From: Rhytidiadelphus loreus
Lineage: Eukaryota > Streptophyta > Bryopsida > Hypnales > Hylocomiaceae
Assembly: GCA_947034895.1 (NCBI GenBank)
Contig: OX344765.1
Span: 25,549,001 to 25,613,000, forward strand
Direction of reading: 5' to 3'
DNA: 64,000 bases
Shown: one piece after another, positions 32,426 through 44,429 of the stretch
How the letters are laid out: each line of letters begins with the position of its first letter
Position numbering within the stretch: position 1 is the first letter of the stretch
Translations under genes and position numbers: made by a program
The notes under the pieces: model-generated
Seen by the model: only the letters and a program-made list of their open reading frames with translations
Told to the model about the DNA's origin: nothing
Databases searched by the model: none

Positions 32426-33191
32426 GACTTCTGCACCGATCGAGCTTCACTTCAAAGACGTGGTGGGTTCCAAGACGGGGGGGAAGCTTTTACCCACTGG
32501 GCGCTTGCGCGACGAGATCTCAGGGGTGGACGTCACCTGCATAGACTGCGGAACGCCGATCGTCATCGCGCGCGCTTCCGCGATGGGGAAGACGGGGTAC
32601 GAGACCAAGGGGGAGCTCGACTCCGACCGCGATTTCTTCGAGAAACTGGAATCCATCCGGCGAATTGCGGGTGCGATGATGGGACTGGGCGACGTAACGG
32701 ACCGCGTGATTCCCAAGTTCGCGATCGTCGCGGCGCCGCGAGGGCATCACGGGACCGTCACTGCGCGGTACTTCGTCCCGACTGCCACGCACGCCACCAT
32801 GGCCGTGACGGGCGCCATTAGCATCAGTTGCTGTAGTGTCCTGGAAGGAACAGTCGCCTACGATGTCTCCACACATACAAAAAGCGCGCGCGACGACGTG
32901 ATCGTTGAGCATCCGTTGGGCGAATTGCGAATTGTACTCAAGGCGACGAAGAACGATGATGACGACCTCAGACTGGACGTCCAGAGCGCGAGCGTTGTGC
33001 GCACGGCGCGGCTGTTGTTCTCGGGGTTGGTCAGAATACCAAGGCAAGGGCTGGAACTTGAAGAACTTGAACAAGTTGCCGAACTTGAAGAATATCATGA
33101 ATTGAACCAACAATTTCGGAAGCTTTATCAAGGATGGGGGAGAGTGACCTGCCGATCAAGTCATCACAAGCACACAGCGCGAGTGTCTTGA
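32426..33191 (+). CDS. prpF: prpF-like exon 2, part after the copia insertion
   Basis: Continues in frame from the duplicated CCAGG: G-TSAPIELHFKDVVGSKTG, LLPTGRLRDEISGVDVTC, MMGLGDVTDRVIPK, TARYFVPTATHATMAVTGAI, and the family end VVRTARLLFSGLVRIP. After this the frame runs another ~55 codons rich in Leu and Glu (LELEELEQVAELEEYHEL) that other PrpF proteins lack, to a TGA. The tail arises from a short repeat of 'gaacttgaagaa' words and could be a read-through after loss of the original stop. Confidence 0.85.
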
Positions 33192-34447
33192 AGGTGCGAC
33201 TTCCAGAAATACCTATCACTCGTTTTCAAGCGCGGTCCGCTATGAATGCTCGCCAGTTCGGCGTCGGCACTCTGTGTCGTTACCGTAATTATGGCTTTGG
33301 CTCCTCCGGGTTTAGTTACAAATGATTCCACAGCCATGTGTAAATAGACTGTAGTGCACATAGCTGAATCACTGGTTTCCTTGCAAATCTGGAGGCTGAC
33401 TACAGTATGGGCGCATTGATGCTCTTCAAATGGTTTCAGTACTCGTGAATTCTACGGTTTGCATTCGGATTGCAATTGTAGCCATAGAAGTTGTCGAGTC
33501 CATGACTCGCAATTTCTGTAGCCAGGTTCGAGAATTGGCTCTATTTGTACTCATGTATATTTGTGAGTATCATACACGGGTACCAAATTTGCAGTAATCT
33601 TTTACCCCTATTCCTAAATCTTCGAAACACAAAGAACTTCATGGTCTTCTTGTGCAGATGCCGGTTTAGTTCGGTGTAGAAGTCAATTGGACATTGACCA
33701 CGATGAAGAAACTAGTTCGCGCCTGGAGTTATCAACAAGAACACTCCATGCTACTCTAACTTTCCTCTAATCTGCAAGCGAATATGTAGCCTACACTAAC
33801 ATGGAAAATGTACAAAAAATGTGCAAAAAATGTGCAAAAAATGTACAGTCTAGTTGTGTTGCAGCGATTTCTTCAAGTTTCGGTAGCAACCTAGGCCGAT
33901 TGTCGAACGGTTTCCAAACAAAAATATGCTTGAGTTGGCCTTCGATCATGTCGTTTGTCCCACACTTTCCATTTCAAATCTCGAAGTCCTGCCAAAGCAG
34001 GATGTGGTTCCCAAAGCATCAGAAGAAGCTCTATTACTACAACATGCCACACCAGAAAATTCGTAGAATCCAACAGAGAGAGACGACAATCAAATGCGCA
34101 CCTAACGAAATGATTGAACAGGACTGCCGTCAGATTAGCCCACGAACGGTCCTTGCACGTACAACGGCACAAAGAATCCGCACAACGTGATGCCTGCTTG
34201 CACGGAATGGTGCACCATGGCCACCACTCCGAACACCAACACGTCCAGCCATGGCGTAGAAGACGACCAGCTCACGAACCGACTCGACCAGCTCACCGCC
34301 AGCGCCAACAGGATCGGACCGCTCATAATCGCCATCCTTGCAACCAAGCTCGATCGGACACTTTGCAACCACGCTCAGAAACTTTGCAACCAAGCTTGGA
34401 ACTTTGCAACCTCCATCGTCCCTATTCACCAATATGACCACTTGCAT
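33192..34447. other. 3' flank of the prpF-like gene, GC-moderate, no confident gene
   Basis: Contains three to four tandem 13-bp words (ATGTGCAAAAAAT type) at about 33808-33846 and three ~22-bp words with ACTTTGCAACCA at about 34360-34410. A hydrophobic minus-strand frame at 34135-34368 has no recognised family. I cannot support a gene. Confidence 0.4.
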
Positions 34448-34621
34448 TCAATTCGACGACCTCTCGATCTCACACAGACACAGACAGGGAAGCAAGTCTC
34501 TCCTTCACAGTGGAGAGCTAGCACCCCTCTCGGTCAATTCGACGACCTCTCGATCTCACACACAGACACAGACAGAGAAGCAAGTCTCTCCTTCACAGTG
34601 GAGAGCTAGCTCCCCTCGATC
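34448..34621. repeat. tandem duplication of an 86-bp unit
   Basis: Two nearly identical units starting TCAATTCGACGACCTCTCGA and ending around 'gtggagagctagc'; the second has one extra CA in its CA-rich centre. Confidence 0.9.
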
Positions 34622-35149
34622 TCGTCCACTTGGCAAGAGGATTGATTTCACAGGATTTTCAGGTGCTTGGGTTTCTACGCCACTCAGGTGCTGCAAGTGG
34701 GGTAGCATAAATGACTGTATACGGAATTGGCACCATGGTCCAGTAAGCGGTGAAAGAAGCATTTCAAAGACTAGCTAGGAGAGCATATTGGTTGAAAGGA
34801 TGTCGTGAACGTGCTTTCGTGAAGATGCTTTGACTGCACGGCCATGTAGTGGGAAGCTAGCTGAGCCTGGGTCCCTTCCCAGTTTTTGTTGTAATAAGCT
34901 TAGCTTACTCATGCTTCGTAGTGGACAGACACTGATGCATGGCATGGAAACAGAGAAACAGCAGAGATAGTGTGATGGGAAATAGTACGGGAGAGAATCG
35001 GAAATCATTGCGTTGGTGGCACGCTCAGTGCGGGTGGTCCATCAGATTCCTGCACAAAGGTACGTGCCCCCATACTCAACAATGCCGAAAGTGCCACTCC
35101 TACATTTTGGACCAAATAGCAAACCCAAAGAAAAAATAGATATTGATTA
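34622..35149. other. spacer, no gene seen
   Basis: Moderate GC, no recognised motif or repeat. Confidence 0.4.
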
Positions 35150-35563
35150 ACGTAGTATGCTCTAAAAGCAATCATTTAAGGGCTGGTCCGTCTTTTTCAT
35201 AGACTTCTGTGGACATAATTTGTTTGTAGATCATTTTTCAGAGAAAAAAAAATAGATGTGGAACCTAACACAAGTGATTTTGTATTTTTCCAAGCATTTT
35301 TGAATTACTTATAAATTTTTTAAAGATTTGGGGCATGGGCACCTCTTTGGGTCTCCCAAAATTTGTCCACTTGCAACTTGTAAAGAAATGTGTGGAAATC
35401 AAAGGCAATGATTGAGTCTTGCAATAGAAAAATAAATTTTCCTCAATGCATTCAATTGCTAAAGTGGTCCATTTAAGGATCACCCCATCTCCATTCTCCA
35501 TTTCTCCACCCAGAAATAGGGGCAGTTTGAAGAAGATGGGCGCTTTTAGAGCATACTACCTTA
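35150..35563. mobile_element. TAAGGTA-family TIR element, copy 1
   Basis: Left end ACGTAGTATGCTCTAAAAGC, right end inverse of AAGGTAGTATGCTCTAAAAG. About 415 bp. Interior matches copy 2 (55165-55581) in inverted orientation and copy 3 (51261-51673). Class unclear because target duplications are short. Confidence 0.75.
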
Positions 35564-37111
35564 GTTACACAAGATGTATATAGTCAAAACATGAGGAGTT
35601 ATGACAATCTATTGTTGGTTTAGAGTATATTTAGAGACAATAGTTTAAAAATTTGTAACTTGTTCATATTAATAGTGTCCAAATAATGCATGCCGAAGTG
35701 TGTTGGAATCCCTTTTAATTAGTTGCCAATAAGATTTAATAAAAATGACTTATGTTTAATAATATAAACTATGTTAAGTTGTAATTAGTGATGATTATAA
35801 GTGCACATGTAATAGTTGTTTTCATTTTGGAAATATGTATTTTAGTTGGACGAACAAGTTCTCAAGATCAACACAAATTCTAATAATCTATTATAGTAAG
35901 TGCACAATGCTACGGCCCAATGTCATGATTTCATCTATTTTGGATTATTACTTATTCATCCTTACACATTTTCATAAAAAATTTGAAAGCATTTTTTAGT
36001 CTAGAAATCTAGTATTGGCAAATTAAAGAAATATTATATTTATAAAAAAGGTGTGTTGTTGCAAATGTTGCAATAATATTAATATTAGTTCTTTATAGAT
36101 GCATACTTCCAATATTTATCATTATTAATTAGGCTGGTGAGTTGTCTTTGGTTATTAATGTTGCTAAAAAAGGAATTGGCTACAAATATTTATTTGCTAA
36201 GGGTGTAAGTATAACAAGTATAATATTATAGCTCTAGCCATTTTATTGTGGAGATCGAGTATTTTGAATTATTTAATCCATGAGCAATAATTAGTCTTGA
36301 TGTGACAAAATGGAAATTGGGGTAGGTTCCTACTAAGTCTATATTGAATGGATCTTATTGAAATTTTGATACAAATCCCTATCACTTTTATAAAAAAACA
36401 CTTGTTTTCATTTTGTTGTTGCTTGAATTAAAAATTTGTAAGCCTCCCTCCAAAAAAAATTGAGGTCCTGGGGGAAAGCTTGAGTAGCATGTGACTAACT
36501 ACTCTAAGATTTGATTCTAAATTTTTTCAAGTATGTAAGTAATATGGTATAATATGTGATGGTGTAAAAATCTCTCTTAAGAAGACTCAAAGTTTGCTAA
36601 CTTTTAGAGAGCAAGATTGATTTTTTTTCCCTTCTAACATCAATTGCTATTAATTTGCAATCAACACCATTAAAGCTTTTATAATTGTTTTCTATATTTC
36701 TAATATAGACTTATAAAATTTCTTAAAGTTGAATTTTAAAATAAATAAAAATAAACTTTTTTGTACAATGTACTAGAAATTGACAATTATTGACAATTTC
36801 AACCCTCAACATAAATGACTAAGTTCTATAAGGGGTAAATAATGTCTAATAGACTAGTTAGCTAACAAAGTCAAACCTAGTAAATAGATGCCAACAAAGT
36901 AGAGCAAGGACAATGGCTAAAAGTTTATAATGCTAGGGTTCCTTAAAACAACTGTTCAAGTGAACTTTAGCCAACATATAGTATTTAGAGCTTGGCATTT
37001 TTTGGTTGGGTAATTTGCAGTTGTAAGGTTAGTGAGAGTTTAGAAAATAGTTTATATTACTTCATTGTGAATATTTCTTGGAGTAAAGATAGTAGTAGAT
37101 GAGATTTTGGG
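35564..37111. other. AT-rich spacer, no gene seen
   Basis: No open frame of note and no match to the repeat families listed here. Confidence 0.5.
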
Positions 37112-37395
37112 GGGTTGGAGGGCCGTTTCAAGCCTGTTCCCAGCTCCATTCTCCTTGGTCTCATCGAATGCCGGTGTCAAATTTTTTTATTTTTCAAAAA
37201 TGAAAAAATGAAAAAAACCTTAAAATGAAAAACAAAGTTTATTTTTATTTTTATTTTTAAAAAAAGTAACTTGGCAGTCTCTCGGCCAAGTCAGCACAAC
37301 TTGTGAACGACAGATTTTGGCGGGTTTCAGCGGGTTTCCAGATGGAAACTTGTAGCCCTCCAGAGTAGCAAAAAAACATGTAATGTTACAATTTG
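37112..37395. mobile_element. small inverted-repeat element related to 2596-2850
   Basis: 'ttggagggcc' at the left and 'gccctccag' at the right form a short inverted repeat. The centre has an A/T-homopolymer run followed by 'ggcagtctctcggcca'. Class not determined. Confidence 0.4.
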
Positions 37396-37724
37396 AGAAC
37401 CTGAGTCTAAGGTTGTTATGTTGTTGTACATTAGGAGAAACTAACAACTTGGATTTCCAAACTTGATATGGTTATATAAATAAAGGCCAATTGCTTAAAA
37501 GATTAAATCAATCTTAAACTAATTTATTGTACAATGTATACAATCTAATGAAAGTTAGGCTTTGCGATGTTAGAATTGAACTCAAACGTACAAATAAGGA
37601 ACGAATCTAACATAAAGCTATACACTTTTCAAACTTCAACGATAAAATTGTGAATTTTGGATTTACTTTATCCACACTATATATTAAAATTTTAAATTAA
37701 TAAAATTATAAGGAATGTTTGCCT

Positions 37725-38664
37725 TTAACCCCTAAAGGACCATTATCCCTTCGGGGGACAAATGCATTTTCGGGCAAGTACCTATGGGCTGAAATTTTCT
37801 CCTAATCTTTTGAAATTGTTTTTGGAGGTAGAAAAGTTGATTAACTTCGTGGGAATATAATTTTTTTCAAAATCGGTGCTCGGGAACAATAGTTATGACC
37901 AAATAAGCTCAAATGAGGGGACGGCGGGCAGCTCGGGCAGCCAAAAAAAATGGACAAAAATTTGAATTTTCTTTTTAATATTATTTTTTCTCGTAGATTA
38001 TATTTTTGTCTATTTGAAAAGCTTTGATTCATTTCATTTGGATATGTTATGAGAAAGTTATGGACATTCTTGTTTTTCGGGTAGTTAGAGCGTCTTCTTG
38101 AAAAAAATAACTTGTAGGATTCATTTCTGAATGCAATTTTTCAAATTTTTCAATTTTTTTATTTTTTTATGGTCTGATTTACTTGCTAGAACAATCTCGC
38201 CATTGGGATTAGTGCAATTTAATTCCATCTAAAATATATGAATATTTTAGATTTTCCTTCTATCTCATACCTACTTCTACTTAACAATTTTCTTAAGAAT
38301 GATAATTAATTTTTTTTTTTAATTTTTTTTACCTAGAATCTCAACTCAATTCTCCATTACAAAGATTTAAAGCTCAAAACTCTGTAGTGCAAAAATTTTA
38401 AGTTAAAAATATTTAAAGTCAATAAATCTAGTCCCGCAATGCACTGAAAAACTTGTTTTTTCCACTTTGAACGCTGTTATCTTGCAATCTGAGCGGTCAA
38501 AAATTCTGAAATTTTTTCCACACACTTTCATACTAGTTAGGTGTAAGATCCTACGGTTAGATATGAGAAAAAATAATTTTTAAAGTTTTTTTACTCCTTG
38601 CTATAGGTATGGCAGTTTTGAGTGTTTTCTGGAAGAAAAAAGGCCTTGGTCCTTTAGGGGTTAA
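37725..38664. mobile_element. TTAA-flanked foldback element
   Basis: TTAA-CCCCTAAAGGACC left (37725-37728), GGTCCTTTAGGGG-TTAA right (38661-38664): 13-bp perfect termini. About 940 bp; same orientation and content as 16150-17043. Confidence 0.8.
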
Positions 38665-38669
38665 ATTAT

Positions 38670-39350
38670 TACTTCTAGAAATAGTATTGATATTTTCACC
38701 ACCAGATTTTATACCTTTCTTTCACAAATCAAATAGACCTTAAAAATTTCAATTTTTTGTTCCTAACATGCAATAGAAATCAACTAGAAGGAGACTACAA
38801 GAACCTTTAAAGAGATTGTACCCTAGGAAGATAAAGCATAGAAAAATTCTTTATGCAGGAAAATTGAAAAAATGCAAAATCTCAAGAAAATAGATATTTT
38901 GATGTTTTTAATTTTTTTTAAATATGGAGTTTTTTAAACTAAAATAAAAATTGTCCATTTGTAACAACTCTATAGAGATGGTAATTCACTAAAAGAACCA
39001 CCAAAATAATATTTTACATATTTTGAAATGCAAGTACAAAGAAGCTCTATTTATGGACTTCTATGCAACATATTATCATCTATTTTTAGAATTCTTTTGA
39101 ATAGTATCTACAAGTCTACTAGAAGACTATCATTTCGGAAATTTAGCTCCAAATTTATATTTTTGGATATTAAAAAAACAATTTGGTAAGTGTGACAAAA
39201 ATTAGGGGCTATTTTGGGATAGGCAAACATTTTTGAAAGATTCCAAAAAAATTATTCAAGGTGTATAAGAGTCATGAGTACCTTTCTTGTGAATCTTGAG
39301 TAATTTTCATCCAAAACACAAAAGTTATGGCCAAAAAAAATCAGCATGCA
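38670..39350. repeat. interspersed repeat, inverted relative to about 44800-45440
   Basis: Shares 'atagatattttgatgttttt', 'aaagcatagaaaaattc' and 'agaaccac(c/t)' words with the inverse of 44800-45440 in the same order. Confidence 0.55.
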
Positions 39351-39359
39351 AAGTGTGAC

Positions 39360-41300
39360 AAAAATAATACATGTGTTTCTTACAAGTTGCAATCACCCTA
39401 GATAAAAATCAATCTAAAGAGAAGGTGGGGTAGAAATTGTTAGCCTTACATCACTCTAATGGTTGGATTGTATCAATTATAATAGGTGTCAAGAATAGAT
39501 GATAGAAACTTGCATCCTATCATAAATGGATATTGTTGTGTGCTCTTTTTGTTTGGGCTTAATGCATAATATTCAAAATTATGATTAACTTTGAAATGCA
39601 TTAAAAGATATTTTGCATTCTTTAAATGATTTCAAAGAGGCCTCTTAGGTGAAAAAGTATTTTTTCACTCAATTTTTAATAAAAAATTAGTGAACCCATT
39701 TTCTAAGAATGGTGTTAGGATATTTCCTCCTAGCTAGTAATAGTTTTAGACTTTCCTATATGAAAAAATGGAAAATTCACTTATAATTGCATTAGTAGTG
39801 TATTTTGACAACTTTTGCTTTCTTCTCTTGATTTGAATTTTGTCCATAAATAGGATCTTTTTTGAATTTGTGACCAACCAAAGAATTAAAGCTTATTAAG
39901 TCTAATTTCAACTCAAATTCGAAAACTTGAAAAATTCATTAAATTGAATGTTTTATTGCAATTTGAACTTTGGGCCTACTACTATGGTGTTTTGATTTCC
40001 TAATTTTAGAATGAAATTACAAGTTTATTGAACCATGATCTTCTATACTATGATATATACTTGTGGAGAAAATTTCAGAATTTTAAAGCATATTTTGTAT
40101 TTGATATTAATTTTTTTCACTTTTTATTCAAAAATTCACAAAAGAATCTGAAATTTGTATGATTTATAGAAAACATATGATTACATCCCTAGAACAAAAA
40201 ATCATCCATACATAGTTGCAAAATGAAAGCATACAAAGAAAAGAACTTCGAAGTTTGAAAAATTAGTCATAGGTCCATCCTTTGAAGAAGAAGCCGCTTA
40301 GATTTGAAAGTACATAAATTCAAAATTATCTCTGTGAACAATATTGAAGCAATGAATGTTAGTCTTCAAGAAGAATTTTGCAACTTTCTTGAAGTTTAAA
40401 TTGAGGTGATTGTATTTGAATCATTGATGACCTAGAAGATTCATCATTGATGACCTAGAAGATTCATCATTGATGACCTAGAAGATTCATCATTGATGAC
40501 CTAGAAGATTCATCATTGATGACCTAGAAGATTCATCATTGATGACCTAGAAGATTCATCATTGATGACCTAGAAGATTCAATTGCAAGAGTCCCCCCAA
40601 AAAAATTGGCACAAACGCTTAGATTGTAGGCTCAATAACACTCACCTAGTGCATCTTCTATAAGGAAGTCAAGTTCACTCTTCTTCTTCTTTCCTTCATG
40701 ACATACATTGAACTCTACAACTAATTCATCGTATTCTCAAACCTTGCTTAGAATGCATTTGTGTAAGTATTGTAAGCACTCTCTAATAGTGCTACAATGC
40801 ATTAAAAAGGGATGTTGCTCACACTCATTAAGGTAGGTGATCTATAAATAGATTGGATTCTAAATGCATCCCCTACTTAGGAATGAGTGACACGCTCTTT
40901 GAAATATCTATTACTATCATTGATGAGGTAAGCATGCTTAAAAGGACAATTTATAGACTTCATACTTTAAATACTATTCAAATCACTTGAGAAATCACTA
41001 CCTTGTAGTATTAATATAGGTGCATATAACATTGCCTACAGTAGCCCTATTTTCTTGCCAATATATTTTATGAATGGAATACATAGATTACAGGTATTAG
41101 AGAGCCCTTGCTGATACTCCAAGTACTAAATTGCATATTAGCCACCATTATCTTTTCACTCTTAGCTTATTTTGCCGCCACCTCAAAGAATTAATTTTCA
41201 TCAACATCTAATGCAAAGACATTCAAAAAATTCTTCCAAAGGGTAAAAGCACACTACGGTTGTCCAAAATCGTTGTCACAACAGAATTTCTGCATAGGAT
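39360..41300 (-). repeat. long interspersed repeat, copy I
   Basis: The inverse of this stretch follows 60250-60825 and 62825-63800 closely, for example around 'cactcattcctaa', 'gtgtgagcaaca', 'agatgcactaggtgagtg' and 'ggatggacctatgact'. It lacks the CACTA element seen in copy II, and so shows that element's empty site. No coding motif. Confidence 0.65.
40421..40581. repeat. seven tandem copies of a 23-bp unit
   Basis: Exactly seven identical units, each beginning TCATTGATGACCTAG and ending AAGATTCA. The related repeat at about 62910-62940 has only one. The period is not a multiple of three. Confidence 0.95.
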
Positions 41301-41639
41301 GAAAGTTTGGAGTCAATTTTCCTATAGTTTTTTGTTAGTTTATGTTATAAAAAAAATGAACCAAAGTCTTACATCTCATGTATATTGAAAATTGCACAAC
41401 AAAAAGTGACTTTCATCCATTAATTTAATGTATGGAGTACAAACATTAAATGTTTGTATCGTTACAAATTCAGCCCTAGCATTGTTGTACTTATTGTGTC
41501 AAGTTCAGGGGGTCATTCTTGCAATTTAAAGAGATAAATTCAATGCTTTAATGTTTAATAACAATGCCTTAGCACTTAATTAGGGGTTGGGGAACTTTAT
41601 AAGAAAATATCCTTGCAAATATGTGATTTTAGTTCAAGG

Positions 41640-42473
41640 TCTAAATTTTGACTTTAAAGTATACTCTTTTAATTTGAAATTTGAAAATCTATAGTATGTT
41701 CTATTTTAGAATTTTTAATATTTTAAATTGATATAGAAACTAGAACTCTAAAAGATGAAATTCATTTCATTTAACTAAATTCTAATTCTAAAAAGACCAC
41801 CTTCACTCATGAAATTCATATCTGAAGCATGGAACAAGGAACAAGGAGCAAAAAGTTGCCAAATACACTATATGGTAATCTATGGCACATACATTTAAAT
41901 TCATAGAAAAATATGCAAAACACTTAAGATAATGACATCAATAAAGAGCTAGTGAAGCACCCAAAAAATGGGATGGAAACTTGTTGAGCATCCCTTAGCA
42001 AACCTTGAATGTCATCTCAAAGTCAAATAAAGTCATGCTAAATGGAGTTTGTTTGATACTTATGCATATCTTTTAAGAGATAAAACAAAAGAAGGTTTCA
42101 TTGCATTGCAAGGAATGGACCAATTTTAATTGTCAACAAAGAGGCAAGATTGGATTGTACAAAAACTTGTCTTTCAAGGCCTCCACTAAGGAAGCAAGTC
42201 TAAGCAATTTAAATTCTAACATGTCATCTTTTTTGAGCACCCTTTGCACAAGTATAAGAAGGCAAATTCCAACTAAACAACTTGATCATGCCCTTGCAAA
42301 TTAGTACATTCAACCACCACAAACTTTTTGTCCATATGCCGAGCCATATGCTTCACATTTTTGTATCCAACACTCTCTAAATTCCCTCCACAATCTGTAA
42401 CAATGTCAAAGAATGCTCATATCAACCTCTCATCTTGTCAATGACAAAACCATCTTCTAAAGAAAGACCTAAA
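41640..42473 (-). pseudogene. gene-family fragment D: C-terminus and 3' flank
   Basis: On the minus strand 42473-42302 translates to a damaged version of EDGFVTDKMGGRYE...LTLLEIVDG...FVV. The remainder to about 41640 matches the 3' flank of copy C (58110-58860): 'gcaaagggtg(c/t)tcaa', 'tggaggcccttgaaagacaag' type words, 'gggtgcttcactagctcttt'. There is no upstream coding part. Open frames on the plus strand are shadows. Confidence 0.7.
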
Positions 42474-43099
42474 TTGGACCTCAATGGAGTTTGGTGCCAT
42501 GTTTCTTTTGTACTTTTCTTAGTTAAACCTTCCTCTGACACCAATTTACAAACACGGGACAAACTTTATGATTAACTCTATTGCCAATAAAAAAAATGAG
42601 AATGACAAGTCATCTACCTCCTAAGGTTTTGATTGCAAAATAAAAAAATGGCACCAAATAGAACATGATGGTGGGAATTAGTGAATAGCACGAAAAGTTG
42701 TGTGGGATCTACATGAATTGAACACATGCATGGCTAAATGAGATGATACATAGGGCAATCACGGAGGTGGAGGGAATTTTGGAAAAAAATGGGTTGACAA
42801 GGAGGGTGAAGCTTCACAAGAAATGCCTATTTTTTTTAGAATTCCCAACAACAAGGAGATTTCCCGACATAAACACCCATCCAAAAATGGATAAAATATG
42901 TAATCACTAAATGAAAATCTATAATCATTGATTACACAAATTTCATGCATTAGGAAAAGATTACAAGAAACAATTTGCCCACCCTTTTGAACAAGACATT
43001 TCTTCGTGGGATTTATGTAGAGAGCACCATATTTTGAATGGGCTCTGAGTTTGGTAATAATGTGATGTCAACTGTTTTACTATTCATTATTCATTTTAG
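42474..43099. other. spacer, no gene seen
   Basis: No conserved motif. Confidence 0.4.
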
Positions 43100-44055
43100 T
43101 TAACTCCTAAAGGATTTGGACTATGTTTTCACCAAAAATGCTCCAAAACTGCCATTTCTAATACAAGTAATAAATTTTCTTAAAACTACATCTTTGGACA
43201 CAAGTAACGGTAGGATCTTGTAGTATGCTAATTTGGGAAGATGTGGAGAAAGTCTCAGAAATTTCCACCGTTTAGATTGCAAGATATTAGTGTTTGAAGT
43301 GACAAAAATCTATTTTTTGTCCCTGTGAAAATCCGGGCAGCTGCACTTCAGAAGGTCATATCATCATGAAAAAATGTCCAAAATAGTTGTAACTCTCTTA
43401 ATTCATTCTTCAAGGCAAGTTGACTACATAGTTGAAAATTTTCAGATCATTTGGAATTGTACAACATGTAGGAAAAAATTAGTAAGTAGAAAGATGTAGA
43501 GAATGTTTCAAAATACTAAATTGTTAACAATTTATTTATGGAATTGAAAAATGCCAATCCAAGGGTTGTAATTTTGTAATAAACAATGTGCACCTAATGT
43601 TTTTATTTTTTTTCAAAAATATTGAAAATTGAGTTAAATAAAGGAGTTCAAAGTTTATTTTGGAGTAGAGATTCCATAACTACCCACAAACAACCCCAAA
43701 CTAAAATTCCTCATAACTTTTGATTCATTGATCCAAATGGAACGATTCAAAGATTTACACGTAGATATAAATCTAAAGAATCAATTAAAAAATTTAATTT
43801 TTTTTTAAATCGATTTTTACAGAAGTTTTTTTGGCTGCCCAGGCTGCCCGCCGAGCAATGAAAAGTACATTGATATCATACAATAACTTTTTAACCGTGT
43901 AGTCAAAAGTTATGAAAATTCTTGAGCCTTAAAGCTACACCTCGGGAAAATGTTATGTGAAAATTTCAAAGAAAAAAAAAAAATTCTATCCGTAGTGAGT
44001 TGCCCAAAATGGCTATGTTGCCAAAAAAAAAGCACTTTGGTCCTTTAGGGGTTAA
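43100..44055. mobile_element. TTAA-flanked foldback element
   Basis: TTAA-CTCCTAAAGGA left, GGTCCTTTAGGGG-TTAA right (44052-44055). About 955 bp; interior shares 'ggctgcccag', 'gttatgaaaatt' and 'gctatgttgccaaaaaa' with 13120-13810 and 16150-17043. Confidence 0.7.
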
Positions 44056-44429
44056 GTCTTTGGGTGCTCAAGGATGATTTTCATTTAGGGTTTAGGGTTT
44101 GTAGATAGGGCTCACAATTTGAGTATAGGTTTCAAGGTTTGTGGGTAGCTTGTTGGATTGTGGATTAATGTATTTTTTACATCCTTTGTCATTTGAATAC
44201 AGTAAGTTGTTCAAAGAGTATGAGCCTTTGAGGTTCTGAATGCTAATCAAAATGATCCTGTCCAAAATCCATAATTAATTTCTCTTTGATCGAATTTCAT
44301 GCATGTCTCAAATTAATAGAAAATAATGTGTAAAATAATGAAGTTTAATTTCAAATGTATACAAAGTTTCCCAACAAATTGTGCTCAAATTGTCATGAAT
44401 TATAAACTCTGAATATTGGTTGTGGAGGA

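Larger units (their letters stand above)
24960..33191 (+). pseudogene. prpF: prpF-like isomerase gene, interrupted by a nonsense codon and a copia element
   Basis: Bacterial and fungal PrpF proteins isomerise 2-methylaconitate or tautomerise oxalomesaconate-type acids. The spliced frame (24960-25388, 25774-25814, 32426-33191) is 412 codons including one internal stop; the family is usually near 390-400 residues. Diagnostic stretches are MRGCTSCG (11-18), MGLPDPLQIDGLGG (41-54), TSKVA (Lys 61), PSCGNILAGVGP (Cys 95), VNTG and TPGGQVTYEGD across the splice. They continue with GSKTG, LLPTGR, VTCIDCGTP, MGLGDVTDR and MAVTGAI. From memory, the Lys and Cys correspond to catalytic residues of the family with the same spacing of 34. 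The N-terminal motif has Cys where most members have Lys (TSK-G), and TAG at 25026-25028 interrupts the frame. The copia element sits after PG in exon 2. GC-rich coding in an AT-rich setting, with a real intron, suggests an old transfer that later acquired an intron. Both lesions make it very likely inactive. Confidence 0.85.

Noticed and set aside
32447..33131. Long minus-strand frame opposite prpF exon 2 (203 codons)
   Set aside because: Antisense shadow of the prpF-like frame; low-complexity Arg/Asp composition and no motif.
34135..34368. Hydrophobic 77-codon minus-strand frame resembling a membrane segment
   Set aside because: No family recognised, overlaps equally long frames on the other strand, no conserved neighbour; not enough to call a gene.
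40421..40581. Regular repeat considered as a CRISPR array
   Set aside because: Units are directly abutting with no spacers, and the genome is eukaryotic.
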